A stretch of 64,000 nucleotides of DNA from Paenibacillus tianjinensis (GTDB taxonomy: Bacteria; Bacillota; Bacilli; Paenibacillales; Paenibacillaceae), in the NCBI RefSeq assembly GCF_017086365.1, contig NZ_CP070969.1, positions 3,658,001-3,722,000 on the forward strand, in the 5' to 3' direction. Numbering within the stretch: position 1 is the first letter of the stretch; every line of letters starts with the position of its first letter. A program made the position numbers and the translations under genes. The notes beneath the pieces are model-generated. The model saw nothing but the letters and a program-made list of their open reading frames with translations, did not search any database and was not told the origin of the DNA. Of the stretch, positions 17,949 to 26,715 are shown piece by piece.

Positions 17949-17987
17949 TAAAACAATGGCCGGCTGCCTTACGCTGCCCGCCTTGTT
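17949..17987 (-). terminator. Terminator hairpin after the DUF342 gene, at the intron target
   Basis: AACAA-GGC-G-GGC pairs with GCC-G-GCC-A-TTGTT (one G-G mismatch and one bulged A), with a run of four T residues after it. The upstream arm overlaps the DUF342 stop codon. The intron begins at 17946, just past the T-run. This looks like the end of the fla/che operon and the recognised target of the intron. Confidence 0.6.
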
Positions 17988-19389
17988 AAATATACGGGGT
18001 CAACGAAATATCGCCTTCCGTATAACGAAATACAACCCGTTCCGTCGGATCTTTGACGAATCTGGTATATCTGCCGATTACAATTTTAGAACCGCCATAG
18101 ATCGTTTTGATCACTTCCACTTTAGCTCTAGTCGTATCTTCTAGCATTTTCTCAATTTCCAGCACACGTTCTTTAATCCGCTTTTCATCACGCATGTGGG
18201 ACTGTTTGGTAGCGTTCAATTTCACACGAAGCGCTACTTTATCAGGTGACAGCTGGCCGTTGTTCGCAAGCTGGTTTAACAGATAAAGCGCCTTATTGGT
18301 TTTGTCCTCATTTTCCATCAGCTGTTTGAGTTCCTGACGAAGCTCATTAATCTCATTACGCAGCTCTGGAACTACTCCCACTTCGATAGCCGTGGCGGTT
18401 GACATCGTATTCCCGATTGTCCGGGCTACAACTTTTTCCCCAGCCTGCACAATTCCGCCTACGATGAGGCCTTTTGCTCCGTTGCACAAAACATCACGCC
18501 CTGCGCGTATATTTGAATGCATTATACTCTGGGATACAATCACATCTTCTCCAGCAACTACATTCCCATCCTGAATAAAGGATACCTTAACATTTTTGCC
18601 GGCACTGACCAGGCCTTTATTGTAGCCAATAATTCCCCCGGTAATTTCTATCGAACCTCCGGAAATCAACTCCGCGCCTTCCACGCCTCCGACAACACGA
18701 ATGTCCCCAGCAGATTTCACAGTAAACCCGGTCAACACGTTACCGCGGATAACTACTGTGCCTACAAAATCAATATTGCCCGTGCTGTAGTCCACATCGC
18801 CATTGACTTCGTATACAGGAAATACATTGATTTTCCCTTTGTCTGTAAGTGTAACTAAGCCGTCAATGGCCGCGTACATCGCAGTCTCACTCTGGTCGAC
18901 CAGTACGTTCTTACCAACTTTGAAGTGAGCTTCTTTCCCTGCTCTGAAAGGAATCTCCTCTCCGGTGACTGTTTTCCCCTTCTGTCCGGGTACCGGCGGA
19001 ATTGTTCTCCCGATGATTTGTCCCTTCAAAACATTATGCAGACGTACCAAATCTTTGTAGTCGACCTTACCGTCTTCCTTTTCCAGCGGTTTGCGGTCTT
19101 CTTCAAGATCTACGGTAAGAACAACCTTTCCGTCAACGCCATGCACCGGCTCATCACCAATTGCAATGGGTACTCTGCTGAAAAAATACTCTTCAGGGTT
19201 GCTGCTAATCCGCTTCACAATATCCCGCTGTATACCGTAACGAACCTCATGACTGTGCAGGAAGCTCTCCAAATCTTCGAAGGAACAGGTGAAATTCTCA
19301 TCCTTCTTGGAGAACTGTAGGTAGGCAATCCCTTTATCCTCAGAAAACGTAATACTTACGTATTGATCCAAAGCATAATGACCGATCAA
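17986..19389 (-). CDS. DUF342 (FapA-like) protein
   Basis: 467 residues. The central part is rich in beta-helix-like repeats with regular Gly/Val spacing (GNIDFVGTVVIRGNVLTG, VKSAGDIRVVGGVEGAEL, GGSIEITGGIIGYNKG), the DUF342/FapA polymer-like fold. The C-terminal part is a coiled coil (about 335-430) rich in Glu/Lys/Leu. No catalytic motif is visible and the biochemical role is unknown; relatives are found near motility and signalling genes. The TTG at 19389 has GGGGGAG upstream. It lies 28 bases after sigD and is the last gene before the terminator. Confidence 0.85.
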   Translation of the reverse strand: MIGHYALDQYVSITFSEDKGIAYLQFSKKDENFTCSFEDLESFLHSHEVRYGIQRDIVKRISSNPEEYFFSRVPIAIGDEPVHGVDGKVVLTVDLEEDRKPLEKEDGKVDYKDLVRLHNVLKGQIIGRTIPPVPGQKGKTVTGEEIPFRAGKEAHFKVGKNVLVDQSETAMYAAIDGLVTLTDKGKINVFPVYEVNGDVDYSTGNIDFVGTVVIRGNVLTGFTVKSAGDIRVVGGVEGAELISGGSIEITGGIIGYNKGLVSAGKNVKVSFIQDGNVVAGEDVIVSQSIMHSNIRAGRDVLCNGAKGLIVGGIVQAGEKVVARTIGNTMSTATAIEVGVVPELRNEINELRQELKQLMENEDKTNKALYLLNQLANNGQLSPDKVALRVKLNATKQSHMRDEKRIKERVLEIEKMLEDTTRAKVEVIKTIYGGSKIVIGRYTRFVKDPTERVVFRYTEGDISLTPYI

Positions 19390-19417
19390 TATTGCTCCCC
19401 CTTGTCACCGTCTCCGG

Positions 19418-20206
19418 TTAATCATTCTGCATGAGAAGGTCGCGATTTTTCTCAAGCGTTCCCCTCAGGCGCAAAATCGCCTTTGAATGAAGCTGCGAAA
19501 TTCGAGAAGGAGATAACGACATCACCTCTGCGATCTCGCTCAAAGATAAATCCTCATAATATAAAAGGGACACTACGGTCCGTTCTTTCACCGTTAATTT
19601 TTCGATGCCTTTGGTGAGTGTATCGCGCAAGTAAAATTCATTCACTTTACGGTCTGGATTCTTAGCTTTATCGTCCACCAGGATGGACATCCGTGTCTCC
19701 GACTCTTCTTCACGAATAGGGTCTTCCAATGAGCAGAGCGACATGACCGCAACATCCTGCAGCATGTTTTGAAACTCAGGCTCAGAAATATTTAGATATT
19801 GGCTCATTTCCTCGTCACTGACTGATCTTAAATATTTCTGCTCCAGCTGCTGGTAGGCATCCTCGATTTTCTTGGCTTTTTCACGAACAGATCTGGGAAC
19901 CCAATCACTTTGGCGTAACGAATCCAGAATAGCACCGCGTACACGCCAAGAGGCATAGGTTTGAAATTGCAATCCGCGTTTGTAGTCGAATTTCTCAATT
20001 GCATCAATAAGACCCATTACACCATTACTGGCTAAATCGTCTTTTGATACATTTTTGGGCAGTCCGACAGCCAACCGGCTGGACACGTAATCTACAATAT
20101 GGAGGTAATTCTCAATCAGCTTTTTTTTGGCTTCAGGATCACCGTGTTCTTTCCACCGTTCCCAAAGCACGTCTGTTACCGATAGAGAAGCTTTATGCTC
20201 GTTCAA
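19418..20206 (-). CDS. sigD: RNA polymerase sigma-D (flagellar sigma-28, FliA family)
   Basis: 262 residues. Directs transcription of late flagellar, motility and chemotaxis genes. Region 2 is seen as ENYLHIVDYVSSRLAVGLPK, DLASNGVMGLIDAIEKFD and QFQTYASWRVRGAILDSLR. Regions 3 and 4 follow, with the C-terminal helix-turn-helix LSLSEIAEVMSLSPSRISQL. SDWVPRSVREKAKKIEDAY is typical of the FliA/SigD subgroup. The apparent start is a TTG at 20206 with a GGGTG site, so translation is likely modest. Its activity would normally be held by FlgM, not in this window. Confidence 0.96.
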   Translation of the reverse strand: MNEHKASLSVTDVLWERWKEHGDPEAKKKLIENYLHIVDYVSSRLAVGLPKNVSKDDLASNGVMGLIDAIEKFDYKRGLQFQTYASWRVRGAILDSLRQSDWVPRSVREKAKKIEDAYQQLEQKYLRSVSDEEMSQYLNISEPEFQNMLQDVAVMSLCSLEDPIREEESETRMSILVDDKAKNPDRKVNEFYLRDTLTKGIEKLTVKERTVVSLLYYEDLSLSEIAEVMSLSPSRISQLHSKAILRLRGTLEKNRDLLMQND

Positions 20207-20281
20207 TGGCTTTCACCCTTCCCAAAGTTTAGTCAGCGGGCATTATGCGGGAATGATAGTCGTTTGGCCGCAAGCACTCGC

Positions 20282-20692
20282 TTATTCTTCTTTCAGGTGA
20301 CGAACGGCCTTGGCCAATTCTTCAGGATCTTTCATGGAGACCAGCTTGGGCGGCTGCAGCGGTGTAAAGCCTTCACTGCCTCCGCTCCCTTCTGCCGGCT
20401 TTGGTTTGAGAAGGTTGATTAATTCCTCATCCCCATCCGGAGTACTGAGATCAAGCTTAGTACCAAGCATATCATCTTCCGCGGCATTGTCTCCGGTCAT
20501 ATCTGGCACCTGGGACTGTTTAACAATAAAACCCAATACCCATCTCAGGAGGAATGCAAGCACAAACCAGATAATAAATCCATAAATCCCCCGAATTAGA
20601 CTCGTCCCAAGTAAATTATGCCCGTAATTCGTAAGAAAGGTAAATAAAAAACCAATCACTCCGGATAAAATGCTTAGTAATATTTTTCCCAT
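20282..20692 (-). CDS. Two-helix membrane protein of unknown function between cheD and sigD
   Basis: 136 residues. Two hydrophobic helices lie at about 4-20 and 35-55, followed by an acidic cytoplasm-like tail (PDMTGDNAAEDDMLG, LDLSTPDGDEELINLL) and a short C-terminal helix (SMKDPEELAKAVRHLKEE). I do not recognise a family. It starts two bases after the cheD stop, with AAGGA overlapping the cheD end, so translation is coupled. Bacillus subtilis has no gene at this point. A regulator or adaptor acting on motility is a guess. Confidence 0.75.
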   Translation of the reverse strand: MGKILLSILSGVIGFLFTFLTNYGHNLLGTSLIRGIYGFIIWFVLAFLLRWVLGFIVKQSQVPDMTGDNAAEDDMLGTKLDLSTPDGDEELINLLKPKPAEGSGGSEGFTPLQPPKLVSMKDPEELAKAVRHLKEE

Positions 20693-20694
20693 TG

Positions 20695-21192
20695 TTATAT
20701 TTCCTTAGCGCCTTTTTGCACACTGCGGATGTAAAGCACTCCTGTGCTGCAGGCAATTTCTATCGTACGCCCAAAATTTCCGCCTGTGTCTTCGGCAATT
20801 AAAGGGATGTTCAAAGCCTCAAGAGCAAGCTTGCAGGATTCCACGTTACGAGGCCCGATCCTCATGGTGTCATTCCCCCCGGCAAAGGCAAACATTTGAG
20901 AGCCACCGGCCATCTTGGCTACGATCCGGCTGCGAACCGCTCCAAGCGCCAGTAAGCGGGACAACAGCTCCGGCACTGCGGTATCCGCAAACTTGGCGAT
21001 GTTCATTTGACCCTCGCGGGCGATCTCCGACGAAGGCAGCATCACATGCGCCATCCCCGCCAGCTTCTTCCCGGGATCAAACATTGTAAGACCAACGCAG
21101 GAGCCAAGCCCAGTGGTGCGGATAAGACTCTCTTGGCTGCCTACATTAAGATCTGCCATTCCAACCTTAATAATGCTTTGTTCTTCAATCAT
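20695..21192 (-). CDS. cheD: Chemoreceptor glutamine deamidase CheD
   Basis: Deamidates glutamines in chemoreceptors and binds CheC, increasing CheC phosphatase activity. From the ATG at 21192 it has 165 residues, with catalytic Cys in GLGSCVGL (C32) and His in GMAHVMLP (H49). GSQMFAFAGGNDTMRIGPRN and DTGGNFGRTIEI are also typical. A TTG two codons upstream (21198) has slightly better spacing from AGGAG, so either start is possible. It overlaps the end of cheC by eight bases, matching their joint function. Confidence 0.95.
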   Translation of the reverse strand: MIEEQSIIKVGMADLNVGSQESLIRTTGLGSCVGLTMFDPGKKLAGMAHVMLPSSEIAREGQMNIAKFADTAVPELLSRLLALGAVRSRIVAKMAGGSQMFAFAGGNDTMRIGPRNVESCKLALEALNIPLIAEDTGGNFGRTIEIACSTGVLYIRSVQKGAKEI

Positions 21193-21811
21193 TATCAAAC
21201 GGTACTCCTAATGATTTGAAAATTTTCGGGAATGATTCGGGATCAGGAATAAGGAAAAATTGTCCTTCTATTTCATTCTGGCCTTCCAGGAACGTCGTAT
21301 CGATGAGCAGTGCGTCATCCCCCATTTGGCCGAACTGTAAGAGTCCATAGCCCAGGATCGCCCCGGCCATATCCATCGCGAGAGCTGGCACAGTCGGATA
21401 CATGGATAGTGACGTGAAGTCTGCAAGAGATGAAAGGTAAGAGCCTGCCAGAATATTGCCGATTTCACTCAAAGCTGAAAGCTCCATTTCACCCAGTTCC
21501 TCATCAGGAGAAATTTCAATACCCGCAACGCGGTTAAGAAGGTTCATGGCCGCTTCCGGTGTTAGAATGAAAAAGAGATTGCCGGGGGCCTCACCTTCAA
21601 CCCGCAGAAACACTGCGTAAACCAGTTCTTCGGCTCCGCCGACCTTGTCAGTAATTTCTTCAAAGCTCAGAAGCTGCACTTTAGGTACAGCCATATCAAT
21701 CGGCTTATTCAGGAGCTGGGATAAAGCGGTGGCAGCGTTACCTGCTCCAATATTACCGACTTCCTTTAAAACATCCATTTTGAAGTCCTTGAAGTTTTTG
21801 AACAGCTCCAT
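21185..21811 (-). CDS. cheC: CheY-P phosphatase CheC
   Basis: 208 residues. Dephosphorylates CheY-P and, with CheD, forms an adaptation feedback loop. Two copies of the conserved helix with Glu and Asn are seen: MDVLKEVGNIGAGNAATALS and ELSALSEIGNILAGSYLSSL, the two active sites of the family. It is shorter than FliY and lacks the FliN domain. Lies three bases after cheW. Confidence 0.95.
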   Translation of the reverse strand: MELFKNFKDFKMDVLKEVGNIGAGNAATALSQLLNKPIDMAVPKVQLLSFEEITDKVGGAEELVYAVFLRVEGEAPGNLFFILTPEAAMNLLNRVAGIEISPDEELGEMELSALSEIGNILAGSYLSSLADFTSLSMYPTVPALAMDMAGAILGYGLLQFGQMGDDALLIDTTFLEGQNEIEGQFFLIPDPESFPKIFKSLGVPFDND

Positions 21812-21814
21812 AAC

Positions 21815-22276
21815 CTAGCCCTCTAGGCTTTCCAATTGCACGATTTCACTCTTATTCAGCACTTCAGTTAAGTTGAGCATAATCAGCAGCCGATCTTCCC
21901 CGATTTTGGCCACCCCATCCAGATATTTCGCTTTGATACCGCCCACTACATCCGGTGGTGTATCGATGGAATCTCGGTTTAAATCAATAACATCATTAGC
22001 AGAATCCACAATAAATCCTACTTCCATCTCATTCACATTAACGATAATAATTCGGGTCTGATCCGTATGTTCTGCTTCTTGAATTCCGAAACGGCCGCGC
22101 AGATCAATTACCGGAATGACTACACCTCGTAAATTAATGACTCCTTTAATAAAGGAGTAGGTCTTCGGCACACGGGTAATCGGCATCATACGTTCAATGG
22201 TTTGGACTTTTTCCACTTCAATACCGTATTCTTCAGAGCCAAGCTTGAATACTATTACTTTGATATCTTCAGCCAT
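21815..22276 (-). CDS. cheW: Chemotaxis coupling protein CheW
   Basis: 153 residues. A scaffold linking receptors to the CheA kinase. The SH3-like fold is recognisable from FKLGSEEYGIEVEKVQTIER, FIKGVINLRGVVIPVIDLRG and VGFIVDSANDVIDL. It lies between cheA and cheC, in the Bacillus order. Confidence 0.96.
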   Translation of the reverse strand: MAEDIKVIVFKLGSEEYGIEVEKVQTIERMMPITRVPKTYSFIKGVINLRGVVIPVIDLRGRFGIQEAEHTDQTRIIIVNVNEMEVGFIVDSANDVIDLNRDSIDTPPDVVGGIKAKYLDGVAKIGEDRLLIMLNLTEVLNKSEIVQLESLEG

Positions 22277-22303
22277 GGAATGAACCTCCCTGTTCTATCC
22301 TAA

Positions 22304-24376
22304 TTATTTTATGAATGCATTCGGATCAATAATAAGTGCAACCTGCCCGTCACCAAGAATGGTCGCACCGGAAATGCCTTGAACCTCAGGCAAATATTTA
22401 CCCAGATTCTTAATTACAATATCGTTTTGTCCGATGAAGTCCTGCACAGCCAGTGCAACTAGACGTTCGCCCTTGCGGACGACGACGATTTCTGTTTCTT
22501 CTTCTGTGCTTTCATCAAAATCAGGTACTGCATAGAATTTGCTTAGCGAAAGCAGCGGAATATGGCTGTTGCGGAACTCGATCATTCTGTTACCATGGAT
22601 TGTGCGGATCTGGGTATTCTTCACAATTCCGGTCTCTACAATGGATGAAAGCGGAATTGCATATTTTTCAGAACCAATCTTTACTAGCATGGCAGCAATG
22701 ATAGACAGGGTCAGTGGCAGTTGAACAGAGAAGTTGGTGCCCTTGCCCGGGGTCGAATAGACAACCACATTTCCGCCAAGCGAAGTGATCTTGGATTTTA
22801 CAACGTCCAAGCCTACGCCGCGTCCTGAGACATCGGAGATGACTTCCGCCGTGCTGAAGCCCGGTGCAAAGAGAAGTTGAATCGCCTCGTCATCTGAATA
22901 GGCGGCTGCTTGTTCTTGAGTAATAATTCCTTTTTTGATTGCAGACTGCAGGATCTTCTGCGGCTTGATTCCGGCACCATCGTCCTCAATCTCAATAAAT
23001 ACGTGATTGCCGCTATGGAAAGCCCGCAGATTAACTGTGCCGGTATCCGACTTTCCTGAGGCAAGCCGGTCTTGAATCGACTCTACACCATGGTCAACAG
23101 CGTTGCGCAGCAAATGCACCAGCGGATCTCCGATTTCATCAATGACCGTGCGGTCCAGTTCCGTTTCCGCACCTGTAACCACAAGATCAATTTTTTTGTC
23201 CAGGGATTTGGCAAGGTCCCGAACCATGCGGGGGAACCTGTTAAATACGGTATCTACTGGTACCATCCGCAATTTCATAACAATGTTCTGCAAATCGCCA
23301 CTGACCCGTCCCATATGCTCAACAGTCTCAGTAAGGTCACCGTTCTGCACTTCAGAAGCAAGCTGTTCCAGGCGGACACGGTCGATCAGCAGCTCGCTGA
23401 ACAGATTCATCAGCACATCCAATCGTTCGATATCTACACGGATCGTTCTTGAAGGTGCTCCGCCAGTCCGTACCGGCGCTGATTTGCCGTTCTCCTCTTT
23501 CGCTGCAGAAGCTGCTGGAGCTGCTGGAGCTGATGCCGGAGATTCTTGTACAGGGGCAGCAGGAGAAGCTTCAGCTGTAGCAGCAGACATCTCCTGAGCC
23601 ATCTGTGATAAGGACTCTTGATCAAGTGCCACTGCAGTAACCTTGTCGATCTCGGACAAGTTCAAAATCATTCTTTGAATCTCACTAGCGTCCTTTTGGG
23701 TTATGTAATAGAGAGAGAATCCATAGTCGAATTTCTCCTGCTCTATGTCCTGAACCGAAGGGAAGGATTTGACCACTTCTCCTGAACGCTCCAGGAGATC
23801 AAAAACCATATAAGCCCGCACCGCCTTCAACTGACAGTCCTTACGGATTGCCACGTCGACATACAGCACCTGATGTCCTTCCTGCAGCGATTGTTCCAGA
23901 ACGGAGTACTGGAACTCATCCAGAGATATTTGGGCATCGCCAGTGGTTGCAGCCGCAGCTGTTACTTCAGCAGCAGCACCGGCCGCAGCTGGAACTTCAC
24001 CCCGAACAATAGCCTGAAGCGAAGATACGATAGCTGAAACATCAGCTTTACCTTCTCCTCCGCCCGTAATATCCTCTACCATGGATTCCAGGGCATCCAA
24101 GCTTTTGAACAATGTGTCAAAAATGAAATCCTGCATCCGCAGTTTATTATTGCGAACCAGATCAAGTACATTTTCCATCTGGTGGGTTAGGGAAGCCAAA
24201 TCCTCAAACCCCATTGTAGCCGCCATACCCTTTAGGGTGTGCGCCGAACGGAAAATCACCTGCACAATACTAATATCTTCAGGATTTGCTTCCAGCCCCA
24301 TCATGCTCTCATTCAATGACTGCAGATGATCATTTGACTCATCAATAAACATGGATAAATATTGGTTCATGTCCAC
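22304..24376 (-). CDS. cheA: Chemotaxis histidine kinase CheA
   Basis: 690 residues. Receptor-controlled kinase that phosphorylates CheY and CheB. Domains in order: P1 Hpt with the phosphorylated His46 (FRSAHTLKGMAATMGF); P2-like region about 150-260; an Ala/Pro-rich linker about 270-310; P3 dimerisation; P4 kinase with N-box VHLLRNAVDHGVE, G1 EIEDDGAGI and G2 DVSGRGVGLDVV; and P5 CheW-like domain at the end (LVKIGSEKYAIPLSSIVET). All kinase boxes are intact. Confidence 0.97.
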   Translation of the reverse strand: MDMNQYLSMFIDESNDHLQSLNESMMGLEANPEDISIVQVIFRSAHTLKGMAATMGFEDLASLTHQMENVLDLVRNNKLRMQDFIFDTLFKSLDALESMVEDITGGGEGKADVSAIVSSLQAIVRGEVPAAAGAAAEVTAAAATTGDAQISLDEFQYSVLEQSLQEGHQVLYVDVAIRKDCQLKAVRAYMVFDLLERSGEVVKSFPSVQDIEQEKFDYGFSLYYITQKDASEIQRMILNLSEIDKVTAVALDQESLSQMAQEMSAATAEASPAAPVQESPASAPAAPAASAAKEENGKSAPVRTGGAPSRTIRVDIERLDVLMNLFSELLIDRVRLEQLASEVQNGDLTETVEHMGRVSGDLQNIVMKLRMVPVDTVFNRFPRMVRDLAKSLDKKIDLVVTGAETELDRTVIDEIGDPLVHLLRNAVDHGVESIQDRLASGKSDTGTVNLRAFHSGNHVFIEIEDDGAGIKPQKILQSAIKKGIITQEQAAAYSDDEAIQLLFAPGFSTAEVISDVSGRGVGLDVVKSKITSLGGNVVVYSTPGKGTNFSVQLPLTLSIIAAMLVKIGSEKYAIPLSSIVETGIVKNTQIRTIHGNRMIEFRNSHIPLLSLSKFYAVPDFDESTEEETEIVVVRKGERLVALAVQDFIGQNDIVIKNLGKYLPEVQGISGATILGDGQVALIIDPNAFIK

Positions 24377-24409
24377 TAACGAGCACCTCCCCTTCGATTC
24401 GCTTTTCCT

Positions 24410-25801
24410 TTATTTTACATTTTGTACCAGCCGTGGTGCGATTTCTTGCAACGGCAGGACATATTTAACACACTTTAATTCCACTGCCGAACGCGGCATT
24501 CCGTAAACAACGCAGGTCTCTTCACTCTCGGCAAACGTTGAGGTGACCCCTTTATCGTAAAGGGCCTTCATCATTTTTGCTCCATCGCTGCCCATCCCTG
24601 TCATGATAACCGCATGGCGCTCCAGCGCTGTCAGCGGCAGCAGTGATTCGAACAATGTATCTACGGAAGGACGGTGGCCGTTGCGTGATTCTTCATTCGT
24701 AAGCTCGATAGCATATTGTCCTCCAGATGCCGGAACCACCTTGAGGTGAAACCCGCCAGGGGCGATATATGCCGCTCCAGGACGCAAAATCATGCCATGT
24801 TCAGCTTCCGATACCTCAAGCGGACTAAAGGTGTTCAGCCGCTGTGCCAGCGATTTAGTGAAATTGGGCGGCATATGCTGCACGATAACAATCGGCGCCG
24901 GGAAATCTGCCGGAATATTCTCCAAAAATGTTTTGAGTGCCCTAGGGCCGCCTGTGGAGCAGCCTACTGCAACCAGCTTACGCAGCCCTTTTGTTACCAG
25001 TTTGCGGTCATTACCTGAAACTGGCGGCTCATTAAGAGAAACGGAAGGCGATTCAGGTATCGAACGGATTTCCGGCAAAGCGGGAGCGGATTCTTTCTTA
25101 CCCCGGGTCTGCAGTTTCTCGGGAGCAGCAGGCTTTGGAGGGACAGCCAAAGGCTGGGACAAATTCCGGGTTGTCCCGTTGCCGGCAGAAGTCTTGTCAG
25201 GTATTTTGTTAATCTGCCTCTCAGCCGGTTTCGCTTGGTCTACAGCAGGCTTAACAGGAGCTTCTGTAGCTTTCTTTGGCTGAACAGGCTTACGTACAGT
25301 AGGCTCTGGAACAACTGATGGGCTTGCGGCCGGCGGTGAGGCGGTGTCTGACACCATAACATCAGCGTTGAGGGAAGAAATTCTCGCTTCACGCTGCTCA
25401 CGGGCCAGCATAGCTCCCTTCATCTGCTCTCTTAGTGCTATCCCAACTGCTGTAATATCCTGTGAATTTGAAATCGATGGCTTACGGATAAAATCGAAAG
25501 CACCCGATTCAAGTGCAATGATGGTTTCCCTCATGCCTTCTTCATTAATGCCTGACAGCATAATTACCGGCAATGGATGCTCGGCCATGATTACTTTTAG
25601 TGCCTCCAGGCCGTTCATCTCCGGCATCTCCACATCCATGGTCACCAGATCCGGATGAAACTCATTTACTTTCTCAACCGCTTCCCGCCCGTTGGCAGCA
25701 GTCGCGGTTACTTGGAAGTTAGGTTCGTTTTCAATTAAATCGGAAATGATCTTACGCATAAATGCAGAATCATCTACAACCAATACTTTATATGGCCTCA
25801 T
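24410..25801 (-). CDS. cheB: Protein-glutamate methylesterase/deamidase CheB
   Basis: 463 residues. Removes methyl groups from chemoreceptors and deamidates glutamines when phosphorylated. The receiver domain has VVDDSAFMRKI and the phospho-acceptor D56 (LVTMDVEMPEMNG). The C-terminal esterase shows the Ser (GCSTGGPRAL), His (IVQHMPPNFT) and Asp (MTGMGSDG) of its triad. The linker between them is unusually long (about 140 residues) and rich in Pro, Ala and Lys, which makes the protein about 100 residues longer than usual. ATG at 25801 with GAGGTGG upstream. Confidence 0.96.
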   Translation of the reverse strand: MRPYKVLVVDDSAFMRKIISDLIENEPNFQVTATAANGREAVEKVNEFHPDLVTMDVEMPEMNGLEALKVIMAEHPLPVIMLSGINEEGMRETIIALESGAFDFIRKPSISNSQDITAVGIALREQMKGAMLAREQREARISSLNADVMVSDTASPPAASPSVVPEPTVRKPVQPKKATEAPVKPAVDQAKPAERQINKIPDKTSAGNGTTRNLSQPLAVPPKPAAPEKLQTRGKKESAPALPEIRSIPESPSVSLNEPPVSGNDRKLVTKGLRKLVAVGCSTGGPRALKTFLENIPADFPAPIVIVQHMPPNFTKSLAQRLNTFSPLEVSEAEHGMILRPGAAYIAPGGFHLKVVPASGGQYAIELTNEESRNGHRPSVDTLFESLLPLTALERHAVIMTGMGSDGAKMMKALYDKGVTSTFAESEETCVVYGMPRSAVELKCVKYVLPLQEIAPRLVQNVK

Positions 25802-25836
25802 AGCATTTCCACCTCTGTCCATCTAATTCTGAACAA

Positions 25837-26715
25837 TTACTGTTTTCGCTTCAACCACTTGTTGATAAATCCCTTGATGCCCTGCACCTTCGTTGTATCC
25901 GCCGAATCGGCGGCCAGGTAATTGAGGGCAAGCCGTTGCACGTCTTTGGCTGCTGCACTGTTCGGAAAAGCCACTGAGAATGGAACTTGTTTTTTGACTG
26001 CCTGAACCACATGCGCATCACTGCTGATAAATCCTAAGAAAGGAATGTCCAATTGCAAAAAGCGGCTGGCCGCCATGCGTATTTTATCGCTGGTGCCTCT
26101 TGCTTCCCTCTCATCCCCCGCCTGATTAACGATCAGCTTGAAGGAGACATTAGGATAAGAATTGTGCACAACCTTCATCAGTGCGTATGCATCCGTTATT
26201 GCGGTTGGCTCCGGTGTCGTCACCACCAGACAATCATCTGCTGAGGTTATAAATTTTAGCGTCTCCTTGGAAAGCCCCGCCCCCGTATCGAACAGGATGA
26301 AATCCATCGTGTCGGCGATTTGTGCAATTTGGGTTGTGAAGTAATTCAGGTCGGTTTCAGAGAGGGAAAAAAGCTCATCCATACCCGAACCGCCTGCAAT
26401 AAACGGCAGATCGCCAGGTCCAAGCTGGATAATCTGTCCGATATCCGCTTCTCTTTTTAACAGATGGTACAGATTGTATTTAGCAGATACTCCCATAAGC
26501 ACGTCGATGTTGGCCATCCCGATATCGGCATCGAACAATAGCACCCGCTTACCCATCGCTTTTAGAGCTAAAGCAAAGTTAAGCGTGAAATTCGATTTTC
26601 CGACACCGCCTTTCCCGCTGCAGACGGTAATGATCCGGGCGGAGGCTCCGCCACCGGACACGCGTTTGGAGTCCTGGCTTGATACCAGCTGTCTCAAAGA
26701 TTGCGCCTGATCCAT
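25837..26715 (-). CDS. flhG: Flagellar number regulator FlhG (MinD/ParA-type ATPase)
   Basis: 292 residues. A MinD-like ATPase that works with FlhF to set flagellar number and placement. The N-terminal activator helix MDQAQSLRQL, which stimulates FlhF, is present; the deviant Walker A CSGKGGVGKSN is at 32-42, and DADIGMANIDVLMG and DFILFDTGAGL follow. A basic C-terminal amphipathic tail (INKWLKRKQ) fits membrane binding. The ATG overlaps the flhF stop (TGATG). Confidence 0.96.
   Translation of the reverse strand: MDQAQSLRQLVSSQDSKRVSGGGASARIITVCSGKGGVGKSNFTLNFALALKAMGKRVLLFDADIGMANIDVLMGVSAKYNLYHLLKREADIGQIIQLGPGDLPFIAGGSGMDELFSLSETDLNYFTTQIAQIADTMDFILFDTGAGLSKETLKFITSADDCLVVTTPEPTAITDAYALMKVVHNSYPNVSFKLIVNQAGDEREARGTSDKIRMAASRFLQLDIPFLGFISSDAHVVQAVKKQVPFSVAFPNSAAAKDVQRLALNYLAADSADTTKVQGIKGFINKWLKRKQ

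Noticed and set aside
17265..17951. 228-residue plus-strand frame in the intron
   Set aside because: It covers the structured intron RNA and the start of the maturase in antisense; high Pro/Ser/Arg content is typical of spurious frames.
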